Source: Gymnorhina tibicen (Eukaryota > Chordata > Aves > Passeriformes > Artamidae). From it: DNA of 64,000 nt. Every line of letters starts with the position of its first letter. Within the stretch, counting starts at the first letter, position 1. Position numbers and translations under genes: made by a program. Shown one piece after another: positions 35,401-47,600 of the stretch. The DNA lies in NCBI GenBank assembly GCA_013399875.1, contig VXAZ01006215.1, positions 682,001-746,000 of the forward strand. The letters are read 5' to 3'. The notes under the pieces were generated by a model. That model made no database searches, was not told where the DNA came from, and saw only the letters and a list, made by a program, of their open reading frames with translations.

Positions 35401-38400
35401 GTCTCTGCTGTCTGTCAGGGTCTTCTTCAAGAAATGCCCCAGCGTGGTGCAGAACTTCGCCATCTTCCCGGAGACGATGACAGGCGCGGAGAGCACCTCT
35501 CTGGTGACGGCGCGCGGCACCTGCATCCCCAACGCCGAGGAGGTGGACGTGCCCATCAAGCTGTACTGCAACGGCGACGGCGAGTGGATGGTGCCCATCG
35601 GCCGCTGCACCTGCAAGGCTGGCTATGAGCCCGAGAACAACGTGGCTTGCAAAGGTAAGGTTGGCTTTGGGCAGCAAGCCCTTTGGGTTCGTTTTAGGGC
35701 AAAATGTTTGTCCCCAAACAGACAGTTTTGAGCAGTAGGCAGTACTTCCCCTGATGTGGTTTCGCTCCAGGGAACAGGCAGGAATTTGGGAGCAGTGGTC
35801 AGCCTGTGGTTTCTCGGTGTGCTCTGGTCAGTGGCCAGAGCTGGTGAGCAGCGGTGGTGAAGGTGTGGATGGCGGTGCCAGTGCCACCCTGCTGGAAGTC
35901 ACCTCTGTGATGTGGTGCCTTCAAAGTGCCGCGCTCGCCGGCCGGGCTCTTTCATGTGCCTCGTTATTTCCCCAGCAGAGCCGGGCAGCTGCCACTGGGC
36001 CCGGCTGCCGTGGGGCTGCTCTGATTCTCAGCGTTAATTGGAATTGTTGTGCTGGTTTTTGGGTTACCTGGCCACGCCGCCAGCGTGCTGCTGCCTGCTG
36101 GAGTCCTGCAGTGCGAGGTTATAAACATGGAAACAGTGCTCACTGCTTTTCATCATCTCCTTTTGCCCTTGTGGTGAATATTTCCCAAATACCACTGGAG
36201 CATTTATTTTTTTTCTACTGGCCACCCTTTCCTTCTCCTCTCCCAAAATAAGGTATTGGTTTTGCATGCTGCTTGGAAGGAGGAGAGGGGAGAGGGCTTT
36301 TTGCTCACCCTGTTTCATCAGTTCCAAATAGCTTCTAGAAGGCCAACACCAGCAGGACAAGGAAGGGTTGGGAAGAAGGAGAAGGTCAAAGTGCTTAAGG
36401 GCTGGTTTGGGGGGTTGTGATGGGAAGAGGTCCAGCTTGGATCTCTTTTGGTGCAGGTGGTGGAATGTGTGTACGACCAGGCTTGGCTGTGATGCTGCTT
36501 GGGGAGTCCCCCAAGATGTTTCTTCTCCACCTGTAACTCTGGATATGTGAAGATGGCAAAGCTGGGATGCAAGCTGTGGAGAAGCTTGTTTGATGGTTTG
36601 CTCTAAACCTGGGAACTTGTGTGGGTTTTCACCACGCAAAGCCTCATTCCCACCTGGCCAAAGTGGGGATGGTGACACCTTCCCGTGCCAGGGCTCCAAC
36701 AACCAGGAAACGCCCAGAATCCTTTCTCAAACAGCACGGCTGGGGGATTCCTGTGAGTTTTGTGGCTGACCCTTAGGGTGGTTTTGCTCCCACCAGGAGA
36801 TTGCTGTGAGGAGCCGAAGCGCTCCGTCAGAGGGAGGGCTCTCTGCAAACTGAGCGTTTCTGGCGAGGCGTTCCTCTGCTATTGAACCAACACACAGAAA
36901 GCACACATGGTTGTATGGCAAAATGACATTTCTCATCATGGGAAAACAAATACTAATTTTAGCTAAACACTGGAATTGAGAAGTAATGTCACTTTGCCAG
37001 AAATGGAGGAAAACAGTGATAATGCAAAACTGGGGGTTTTGGTGGTGTTGACCTTTCTGCCAGCTGGAGGAAGGTGGGGTCTTGAGTGCTCCTGACCCCT
37101 GGGAGGACCGGGATGCACCTTCTCAGTGCTTGGGGAAGGGCAGAGGATTGACAACAGCAGGGCGAGAGGCATGGGAGCAAACCTGCTGAGGGTGGGTGTT
37201 AGACCCATCTCCATGGCTTTTCTTATTTCCTTTTCTTGTGCAAACTCCACAAGGGTTGTGAAGTGTTCATACCATCAAAGCTACACCAAGCAGACCCCAG
37301 GAAACAGGGGATTTGTTGGGTTTTCTGTGCCCTAGTGCCTGCCTCCAGCTGTGCTCCCACTCCTCAGCACTGATTCCCAAGGAGAAACTGCTGAGCTCCT
37401 GGTGAGAGTTTTGCCTTTACGTGGGGAGTGTGCTTTGTATTCAGACTCCTTGAGGCGAAGATTAGGGATCCTGGCAGCTCCAAGGAGTAGAAATATCCTT
37501 TACAGATTGACTGGCAGCATGTAGGATCCTGAAAGGCACCAGAATACGCAGTGGGTGCAGGGCAAGTGGGTGTTAAATGGCACCAGGCACGCCTGTGATG
37601 ACAGGAATGTGCTGTTTGGTGATTCCATGGGTGCTGGTAAGATGCTGTCTGTGGAGAAGAGCTCTGATGGCTGCCCTTTCCCAGTCCTGTGCGAGAATTT
37701 TCCAGTTCCCATGTCAGGAGGACAGAGAAAAGGCTGGGATTGTACGAGACCTGTGTGACTGAAGGCCCTGCTCAGTGCCGCTGAGGAACCCAAACCCAGT
37801 ATATCCCCCATCCCTGGAAGTTCACTAAAACCCCTCCTAAAAGCTTGATCCAGGGTTAACATCAGGAATTTTGGAAAATTAACTGCGTTTGAATAAAAAT
37901 CTGACCTTGGGTTGGACTCTGGCTCCGCGGTAGCTCATTGGCCATGAAGCTCCTCCTTGTATCCCCATGGACCTTTCAGCTGGCGAGGGAAGACCTACGG
38001 CCACTTAGGTGAAGGTCGGTGGGCAGGAGGTGGCATGTTGCAAAGTTTAGAAGTAAAAATTCCTTGGTTTTCTGTTAGACTTTGTTTTCTCCGAAGGGGC
38101 TGTACTCCCCTGCCTGGTTTGCCTGGCAGGGAAGCTGCCGGGGTTGCACCCTGGCTCCTGGGAAGCACACACTCCTGACATCTGCTCCAAGCCTTCGTCA
38201 GCCTGAGATGAGACACTTAACAAGCCTGTGGGAACTGTCACCAAGGGAAAAAAAACTGAAAAAGAAAAGAAAATCCCTCAGTATTTGAAGGCTGAAAAAA
38301 TAGGCTTAATTCCTGCGTGGTGGGGAAAAAGATAGGGTTGGATGTTTAGCTCCCCCAGCTCCATCTCATCCCTCGCTCCCCTGGGAAGGAGGTTGTGCCT

Positions 38401-41400
38401 ATCCTGGGGCCATTAGACCGGAGCGGGTTCGTGCTGACAGCGGAGCTTGGGGCACTCGGGGATTCATTAATCCCGGCTTTTAGCGGCGCTTACGGCTCGA
38501 CGGGGACACAGGCACAACATCACCTTTGTTGGGGGTATTCAGAGCCCTGAGGAGATTATCCTCATGTTTTGGGGTCAGAGAGATTGGGGGCTGCTACCAC
38601 CACCGTGCCAGGATGGGCGTGGGAGAGAAGGGAATTGTCTTTTTCAGACAATCAGCCCTGTTATTTGTTCTGATCCCAGGCTGGTTTGGCACAGACGCCC
38701 TGGCACAGCTCTCAGCTGTACCCCGAAGCCCAGTGGACTGCCCAGCCCATCCTCTTGGACACCCCGTGCCCGTGGGGGCGGTGGGTCAGTGCGAGATGGA
38801 GGCTCTGCCTGAATCCCAAATGAATAGTTCATTTGGTGCACAGGAGAGCCCACGCTCTGCTCGGGCTGATATTAAATCCATTCGTCTTGCTCTGCCCCGT
38901 CCCTCAGCCCTGCTTTATGGCTTCCTTGTGTGGTCAAGGGGCAATGCATCATCATGCCGGAGAGGAGGTGGGAGGGAAGGTGGCAGCGGGGATCACTGGG
39001 AGGCGGGGGAAACCTTGGATGAGCACGCTGGGTGGATTTCGCTTTTTCTCCTCTAGGAAGATTGTTAAACCCTTCCTCCTGGTGTTTGAAACCTGGTGAT
39101 GGCGAAGGAACCCCTCACTAGAGTGTTGGCAGTTGTGTCTCTTGGCTTTCATCCCTTTTGACTTGGAGGACTGGGCACTGTGTTTCTGTCTGCTGGAGTC
39201 ACGCTGGCTTTTCTCTCAGGGCCGGGCACCAACTCGGGTGCACGGAGAAGGAGAAAGCCTGGGACTGAACCAGCTTTGTACTGAATTTCTCTGTTGTATT
39301 TTTAAACCCGGGAAGAAGGGTTAAGAGAGCAGTCCTGCTGCTTCCCAGCCTTGTCTCACTTTCAGTTTTCCCCTCCTGGCAAATTCCTGTGCTGGCGCGT
39401 TCGGGAGCCTCCGACCTGCCGCTGCCGGCCTGCCTGCTACAGCAGCTGGAAATCTGACCTGGCAGGGGGCAACAATCAGAAGAAACCCCACGAAACTGAG
39501 CAAAGTTGGGCTGTGATGTCTGCAGTGCAAAGGCTGCTCATCAAGCAGCCTTGCTTCCAGGCATCCCTGGCTTTCCACACAGCAGCTGGCCCCTATCCCG
39601 CCTCCGGCCGGGTGCCCCCATCCTTCCTCACCTGCTGGCCGACGTGCCGGGCTCTGCCCAGCCTTTGCCAAAGCTCTGTGTGGGTTTGTCCTGATCTCCT
39701 TCATCCCTTTGATTTCTCTGTCTCCTGTCCGTGTTTGTCCTTCCCTTCTGCCTTTCGTGTGGAGGAATGGATTGGGGAAAGGAGCAGTGGGAGGGGCACG
39801 TCCGACCTTGAATGTCAGGGAGTGAGCAGCTCCACGCTGGTTCCCCTGTTATCCTCCCCTCCTGCCGAGCAGCCCTGGTGATAATTATTGATTTCCTCTA
39901 CTTATCCATCACAGAAGATTGGAAACAATGTGATTTATAAAGTGATTTTTTAAATAATTGCGAACATTTTGCAATTAGTAGTAGAACAATTTGCTATTGC
40001 TTAAAACAAGGGAATTGTCAAGTTTTCCCAATGAAATTGCTGCTTGTGTTGAGAACTGGGACTTTTTGGTCTCTGGCTGTGCCCTTGCCTGCCTTTTCCC
40101 TGCTCCATGGTCCAGCCTGGTGCCTGTGCACCATTTTGGGGCACCCAGGACAGGTTTTCTTGGGTGATGAGGGTGATGTTGGTTTTGTCCCACGGGTGAA
40201 TGGCAGCAAGGGAGGTCATGGGGACGCAGGACCCTGCTCCGCGTGCCTTTGGCTGTATCCATTCCATCCCAGTGTGCTGCAGCTCCATGCCCAGCTGCCT
40301 GGATGCCTGGGGCAGGGTGAGCACACCAGGGATTGGCAGGGGCTGCAGAAAAGCCTTTTTTTTGCTTGTAAGGATGGCTTAATTTTTAATTTTTTCTCCA
40401 GTCTGCTGGTCTGTGCACTTCCCTGTGGTTGGGAATCATCTCCTTTCCAGCCTCTGTGCTGACCTCTCTCCTCCCCACCACTCCAGCATCTCATTCCAGC
40501 TTACCTGGCCTACAACTGATCTTTTTTTAAAGATTTTCTCCTCTAAAACAGGAGGGGAGAACCAAAGAGGTAAAAAAGAAAGTGCTTGCCCTGTCCCTCT
40601 CTCCTTCCACCTGCCCTCGGATTTGGTTTAGCAGGGCACGGGATGGGGCCGGCAGCATCCCAGAGTGGGCCAGGTAGAACAAGGACTGGGGACAAAAAAG
40701 AAATCCTTGGGCTTAAAAACCATCAGCACTTCCTCAAGCTCTTTTCTGGGGACCAGGTCGAGGTCAACCAATTTGTTCCCAAAGCTTTCCAAACCTGTGG
40801 ACAAACAGCTGATGCGCTCTGGGGTCTCTGCCTGGCAGCCGGGTAGAAGGGAGTGTCTGCGACTGATGCTCATGATGATTTAAGTGTTTTTCCAGAGAAA
40901 ATGTTTCCCTGCGAGTTGGAATTGGGATTTCGAGCTTTCCTCCTGCCCAGCACCCCACGGCTGGGCAGTGTCAGCACGCTGGGGCTGTGGATCTCCTCCT
41001 CCCCGTGCAGTGCTGTGCCTCTGCTCCCTGGGGCTTGGGCACCTGCGACACACTACCCCGGTAACCATCCCAAAAGCTGCTTTTAGACCCAAGTCAGAGC
41101 AGCCGGGGCACTTTCCACCCTGAACGGCAGCAAAGATGTCCAGGGAGTGTTTTATTTCAGGCTTAGCTGAGCCACAAGCCTCTGACCGCTCAAAATGGGC
41201 CTTTTTCTCCTTTTTTTTTTTTTCCCCCTTTTGTTTTTGCTTTTTGGCACAATGTCAAGTTTCCTGCCCCTCTCCCATCCTGCATCAGCCCAAGCCGCTC
41301 TGCCTGCTCGGGCTGTGCTGGGAAGTGGCAGCTCTCTCAGCTCCTGCCGAATCCTGGCAGCGGGAGGGAGGGAGGGAGGGAGGGATGCTCCCCTTTGTTG

Positions 41401-41508
41401 GAGGGGCTTTGCCTTTGCCTGGCAGCGATCTCCCGGCTTCCACCACTGGGTGGAACAGGCAGCCCAGTTTTACCACGGCCACTCTGTGGAGGAGAAACAG
41501 TGGAATCA

Positions 41509-41545
<37 letters not shown>

Positions 41546-41559
41546 GAGAAAAAAAATGG

Positions 41560-41601
<42 letters not shown>

Positions 41602-44600
41602 GAGAGAGAAAAAGAAAAAAAGTGTGATTTTTCCTAAATTATGCCTTCGTGAAAAGCATCCATTAACCTCCGTAGTAATTTTGCAAGGAAAATGTCCAGG
41701 AAAACCTTGTTAACTTTTTTTTCTAATGAGTGTGATGGGTTTTAATGAAAGTCTTAATTAGACATTATTAGCCCAAATGTGCCTCTGGTGGATTCAGGCC
41801 CTTCTCCTTCCCCCAGCGCAGGGATGGGGAGGGTCCATGAGTCCTGGCACCACAGCCACCACTCCCTGTCCCTGTCCCCAGATGATCCCTGTGATCCAGA
41901 CCTGTCCAAAGGAGAAGAAGCACAGAAAAACCCCAGGCAAGGTGTGAGTGGGGGCCAGGTGAGCACTGCAGGGTTGCGATTCCCGAGCTGGAGCGTTGCA
42001 GCAGTGACCTTGGAGAGATTAGGGAATGGCACACAAGCTTCCATGGATGCCTCCTGCTTATCAATTTTTTTCCTCCTTAAATTGTTCCGTGGGCTGTTTA
42101 TGTATTTCCCCTCCCTACCAGGAGAACTTCTTCGTTAATAACACGGATTCTGGCCTTAAAACAGGAAGAAAAATCCTCCTTTGATTTTCCCACCCACCCA
42201 AGGGTCTTTCCTTGTGACTGTTTGCAAATGGAGGCATAAAGCTGCTTCCAAACCCTTGTTCTGCTAATGATCCATTTAGGAAACTTTCTGTGGTAGCTGC
42301 AGAGCCTGGGGAAATTAATTTTTTGGGGAATTTTGGGGTGCAGAGCTCCATGTGTGCGTATCCATGAGCATCCCTGCGGCAGCAGGCTGTGAAACCCACC
42401 CATCTTTCCCAACCTTCTCCACTCACCCAGGCCAGGAGACCTGGCTCTCCCCCCGCTGCCAGCACGCCGGAGGCCTTTGCTGTCCGGCAGGAGCCGGGAT
42501 TGTTCTCCTGGACAATGGGAGAGCCGCAAGGAAGCGCCAGATCCGGCCCATGTCCGGCACCCGCATTGTTTCACCCTTGTTTGCAAACAGCCAGCACCTG
42601 GCAAACCCAGTGACTCAGCCAGGGACTTTTAAAGCCTTTCTATAACTTTTTCCTTTTTGTTTTTTTGTTGGGTTGTTGGGTTGGTTTTTTTTTTTTTTTT
42701 TGCAGTCACGAGAGAACTCCTTTGGGAATGGCTCTTCTTGCTGCGGTTTGCTTGCCAAGGGGCGGGAATCTCACCCTGGTTGGGGCTGTGCTGCACCCTA
42801 CAGCCCATGGCATGGTCCAGGAGCCTGTGTCTCTCCCAGCAGGATAACAGTAATAATTTAAAACAGAAAAAAAAAGGACTTTTTTACACTGGCTGGGGAA
42901 GGGGCTGGAGCCCCAGGAGGGGCTGAGGGAGCTGGGAAAGGGTCTCAGCCTGGAGAAAAGGAGGCTCGGGGGGGACCTTGTGGCTCTGCACAACTCCCTG
43001 ACAGGAGGGAGCAGCCGGGGGGGGCGGGCTCTGCTCCCAGGGAACAGGGACAGGACAAGAGGAAATGGCCTCAAGCGGTTTAGATTGGAAATTAGGGAAA
43101 ATTTCTTCACCAAAATTGCTGCCAAGCCCTGAAACAGGCTGCCCAGGGAAGTGATGGAATCACCATCCCTGGAAGTGTTTGAAAGCTGTGCAGATGTGGC
43201 ACTTGGGGACATGGTTTAGTGGTGGCCTTGGCAGTGCTGGGTTAATGTTTGGAGTCAATGACCTTGGAGGGCTTTCCCAACCTAATGAGTCTGTGATTCT
43301 ATAATAATAATAAAATGGATTTTTCCCCTCAGGCCATGAGATAACTCATCACCACTCCCCTGTGCAAGGCAGCATTTGGAAGCTGAGTTGGGCTGCAGCT
43401 GGGCTTTGCAGGTCTCCTGCAACCCCTGCTTGGGGAAACAGCCCTTCATGGATGATGTCTCAGTAACTGAGAGACCCAGAGCGGTGAGAAGGCCACGGAC
43501 CAGGTGGAACGAGTTGCCCTGCTTTCCCCCTGGCTGTCTGAGGAGGTTTGTGGGGCTTGGATGTGCCAGCTGGGACACTGCTGAGGAAGGATGGAGCCCG
43601 CTAGGATGAGGGAAAAGTAATCAGTGCAGATCCTGAGGTTTTAATTTGCTCCCTTCTCCGAGCCCCGCCGTGCACTGGGATGGTGACAAATGGAGCGGTG
43701 CCGTGGGTGTCAGCTCCGAGCGTGCTACAAGCGGTCATTTGTCACGCCTGGCGCCGCGGATCGCAGGGGATGCGTGCAGAGGGGAGCGGGGCGATTAAAT
43801 CAAAGCGTCGCTCGTGCTTTCAAGGAGGCCTTTGGAGGAGCCATGGGAAAACCCATCCGTCTGCAGCCGGTGCAGCACTCACGGCCAAGGAACCATCCTT
43901 GCCTTGCCTGTGGGAGCATCAAACCAGAGTCGTGGGCACCCCAAATTAAGTTCTGCGCCCACCTCAGGGGGGAGTTGCTGTTCTCCCACTCTAGGCTCCA
44001 ACAGCAGCCACGAAAATGTCATGAATGGCCTGGAGGGAGCTGCATCACTTAGTTTTTGTGTTCAGCCCTGGACTCACCTGCTTGTATCACATTTATTGTA
44101 TGGAATGGATTTGAGGCAGGAGAGCTGTGGGCTGGGTAGGAGCTGGTCACCGTGGTGCTCTCAGTGTGGCTGCATCCTGCCTGAGCATGGCTGGGCTCCC
44201 GGCAGCAGCACCGCTGTGAGCAGGGAGCAATTCCTGGGATAACGCTGTCCTTGTCTTGTCCCATCCCTTCCCTCCCTGGGGCCCCTCTGGGACGATGCTC
44301 TGTCAGAGCTCTGCCATCTCCTTGCTGTTCTGGGGGAGAGTTGTGGAGCCTGGGGCACAGGACTGTGTGCCAAGCAGCAGGTGGAGAGCTCCAGCCTCAG
44401 GCCTGGTCTCTGGACTTTGCTGCCTGAAACTTGTCTGTAAAAGCAGTGACATCCTGGGAAATGATACACAGGGGGAATTATGAATTGAATTTCCATCCTG
44501 GCTCAAGCAGCTTTGCCGGGTCTGCAGCCCAGAGAGGAAATTGCCCTTGAGGAGAGACACGATATTGACTTAGACTTTTATTTTTTACTTTGTACTTTAT

Positions 44601-47600
44601 TATAGTACAAATTGCATCCAGGCTCAACAGATCTGCCCTGGACATAGCTTTGGTGTGGGTTGGTGCACACTGGCATGTGTCCCCTCCACGGTGCAGAGGG
44701 ACCTGGTCACCCTCCTCACGAGCAGGGATTACTTTGATGTTTATGGGTTTTGCTCTGTTGCAAAACAGGGAATTTGAAATGGTTCTGGGCATGGCAGAAA
44801 GGTTCTCTGGCTGTCTGGGTGTTTCCAGGGACTGTCATTCTCTGGCTAAACCCAAATCTCCCGGTTCAGCCATGAGCAGTGTTTCAGCACACCAGGCAAG
44901 TGAGGCTGGCAGTGCTGGAGGGGGGTGACAGGAGAGGCCTGGGGTTATCACGGATCTCCTGCTCCACATTGGATCTGCTCCTGAGCTCTCAATCATGTGT
45001 TATTATTGAAGACAACTTATTCTTAGAGAGCCCAAGGTGCAAATTATGTTTTACAGCTAAGAAAAGCTTCCAGAGCTGCCTGCGTACAGTAAATCCCTGC
45101 AGTCTCGGGTGGCTTTGACTTACATGTAGCAGATGTTGAGGGTGGAGGAGACCACTTCTTTGTGCCTGCTTGTTGCTATCACCAGCATAGACACAGGTGG
45201 AAATTTTGGCAGGGAGAAGCTGTCTGGGCTCAGAGGTGGGGTCGGTGAGTGCCCTCCCACCCTGCAGCTCTGGGCATCTGTCCTGTCCCCGGTGGTGGCA
45301 CCAGCGCGGACAGTGCCAGTGTTCACGCTGCTTGCAGGAGGTCCTTTCCTGGCCAGGAGCTCCAGAGCAGGTTGCCTGCCCTCCCCACTGTGGCACAGGG
45401 GTGAGCCAGTGCGGGAATCATGGAAGCATGGAACGGTTTGGCTGGAAGGGCTTTTCCAAGGTGTCACCCTTGCTGGTGCCGTGTGTCCTCTCTCCTCTCT
45501 GCAGCTGGGTAGGAAGGCACCTTTCCTCCCAGGAACAGTAATTATGGCTTGTTCTGCTATAAATATTCATAGGGAAACTCTCTTAATTGCTTTTCTAATT
45601 AATTCCATGCATGGCACTCTTGGGGTGGATGAGGAATGTGCCTTGGTTGGGATGTCCTCCCATGTCAAATCCATCCTCCCATGGCAAATCCATGCCTGGG
45701 CATAGTCCTTAAGCAGTCAGCCAAACCACAGCCCCCCAAGGCTTGCCTCCACCCCGATGGCAGTGTCCTGCTCCTTGGTGGGACGTGTCAGCAGCCCAGT
45801 GTGACCCGAGGCATGATGTCCTGCAGTGCTGTGGCAGGGACACAGGCAAGCTGTGTGTCCCCACGTCCCTGCCCGTGCCGGCAGCGCCAGCCCTGCCCTG
45901 TGGCTGAAACTCTCCCCAGCTCCACCCTGGGGTGACTCTTCTTCACAGTGTCAGCACTAACGAGGAACCACTTCACACGTAATTAATGAGCACTTGATGT
46001 TCTCTAGATTGAAGGGACACTGCATGGCATGAGCTGGAGAAGGAGGAAGAGGTGCTTAATTGGTTCCTGTTAGGGACGGGAGATGTTTGCTTCCCAGCCA
46101 GGAGGGGACTGTGCTTTGGGGAGCCCAGTGACGATGCCACCCCAATTTCCCAGTCAGAAGAGGGGCTGCAATTACGGAGTGACATCGGTGGTTCCCAAAA
46201 TCCCTGGTTACAAAGAAAAGATGCATCTTTTTCAGGGGGCTTCTAACCACAGCCCCTGCCAGCATCTTTGTACCTGGGAGAAGAGCTTCTCACGGAGATC
46301 CTCCAGGAATTTTCGTGCAGATTCATTTCCCTGTTGATGAGGTGGCTCGGTAGCTCACGCAGGCATCAAGGGGTGAACACAGTGTGCTGGGTTAGGTGGC
46401 ACATGGAAGTATCGGCTCTTCCAGTCTGTGTCCATCGACTCTGGAGTCTCATGTTGCTGCAGTTCATGAGGGAAAAGAAAATATTTCTCCATGGAGCCTG
46501 ATGCCTGGAGTGGGGGTAGAGCATCTCTGGGGGTTGCGTTTTTGGGATGTAGGTCCTGGCCTGAATCCCAATCCCCCAGTTTTTTACTCCAAACTCATCG
46601 TGAGGTTCATTGTGGGCGACAGACAGGGGTGAGGCACTGGTCTTGGACACTTCCAGGGATGGGGCAGCCACAACTTCTCTGGGCAACCTGTGCCAGGGCC
46701 TCACCACCCAAGAATTTCTTCCCAATATCCAGCCTAAATGTCCTGTCTGTCAGTGGGAAGCCCTTCCCCTTGTCCTGTCACTCCGGGCCCTTGGAGCCCC
46801 TTTAGGTACTGGAAGCTCCTGCTTGCCAGGATGGCAGCCCCTGCAGAGCCTGTCCCAGGCTGCAGCTGCTAAATCTGTTTTTAAAGAAGACTATAAGGAG
46901 GTTAAATAGCATCAAATCCTTGATGAGAACTTCATCCCCCTTTCATTTGTTGGCTCGGAATAATGAGCTGGGGCAGTGAGGATGGTGAGGAGCAGCCTGT
47001 GCCTGGTACTGCCACGGCCACGTGTCTGCTGCTCACTCTGCTGTGAGCCTCCCCATGTATGCGTACGAACTGTCTGCAGTTTGATCAGTTTATTCTGTTT
47101 GATCACTCCAAGTGGCTGGTTTATGGCAAGGAAATGGAACTGCGGTGAGGGAGCTGTGGCGTGGGACCGGGCAGTGAGCCTGGAGCTGAGTGGAAACTAA
47201 AACAGAGCAAAACCTGAGTGGGAGAACAGGGATTTGGAAAAGTGACCATGACGAGTGTTGGGTTTTTTCCTCCCGCTGGCTGTTTTGGAGAGCGAAGCGA
47301 GTTCCCTGCTCCGTGGCAAGCTGGCAGCCCCGCAGCACCGTCTGCCCAGGGCGTGCCTGCTCTTCTCTTTGCATCCATCTGGGACAGATTTTCTGTTCAG
47401 ACCTTCAAAATCCCCCCAACCATGAAAAACAGAGAGACTGAAGCCCAGAGCGGTGATTAAATGGGTGAGCACGGACCTGTTGGGAAGCTGCAGGCAGTGA
47501 GCAGCCAGGCACGTGGGAGCCTGAACCAGCTGCTTCCATGCCCTGCTCCAGGTTTAAACTCCTTGTTTAGGGCCATGATGTCACCTAAACAGTTGGTGTT

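Noticed and set aside
34853..35677. A 274-codon antisense open frame covering EPHB1 exon 3
   Set aside because: It mirrors the real exon; strong G/C third positions remove stops from the opposite strand. No independent signal supports it.
34592..35731. The 379-codon sense open frame taken as one continuous gene
   Set aside because: Only 34973-35654 is coding. The ends run into intron, and clear splice sites plus phase agreement with exons 2 and 4 define the exon.
41136..41713. Lys-rich open frames near 41.5 kb
   Set aside because: They are translations of the poly(A) tracts.
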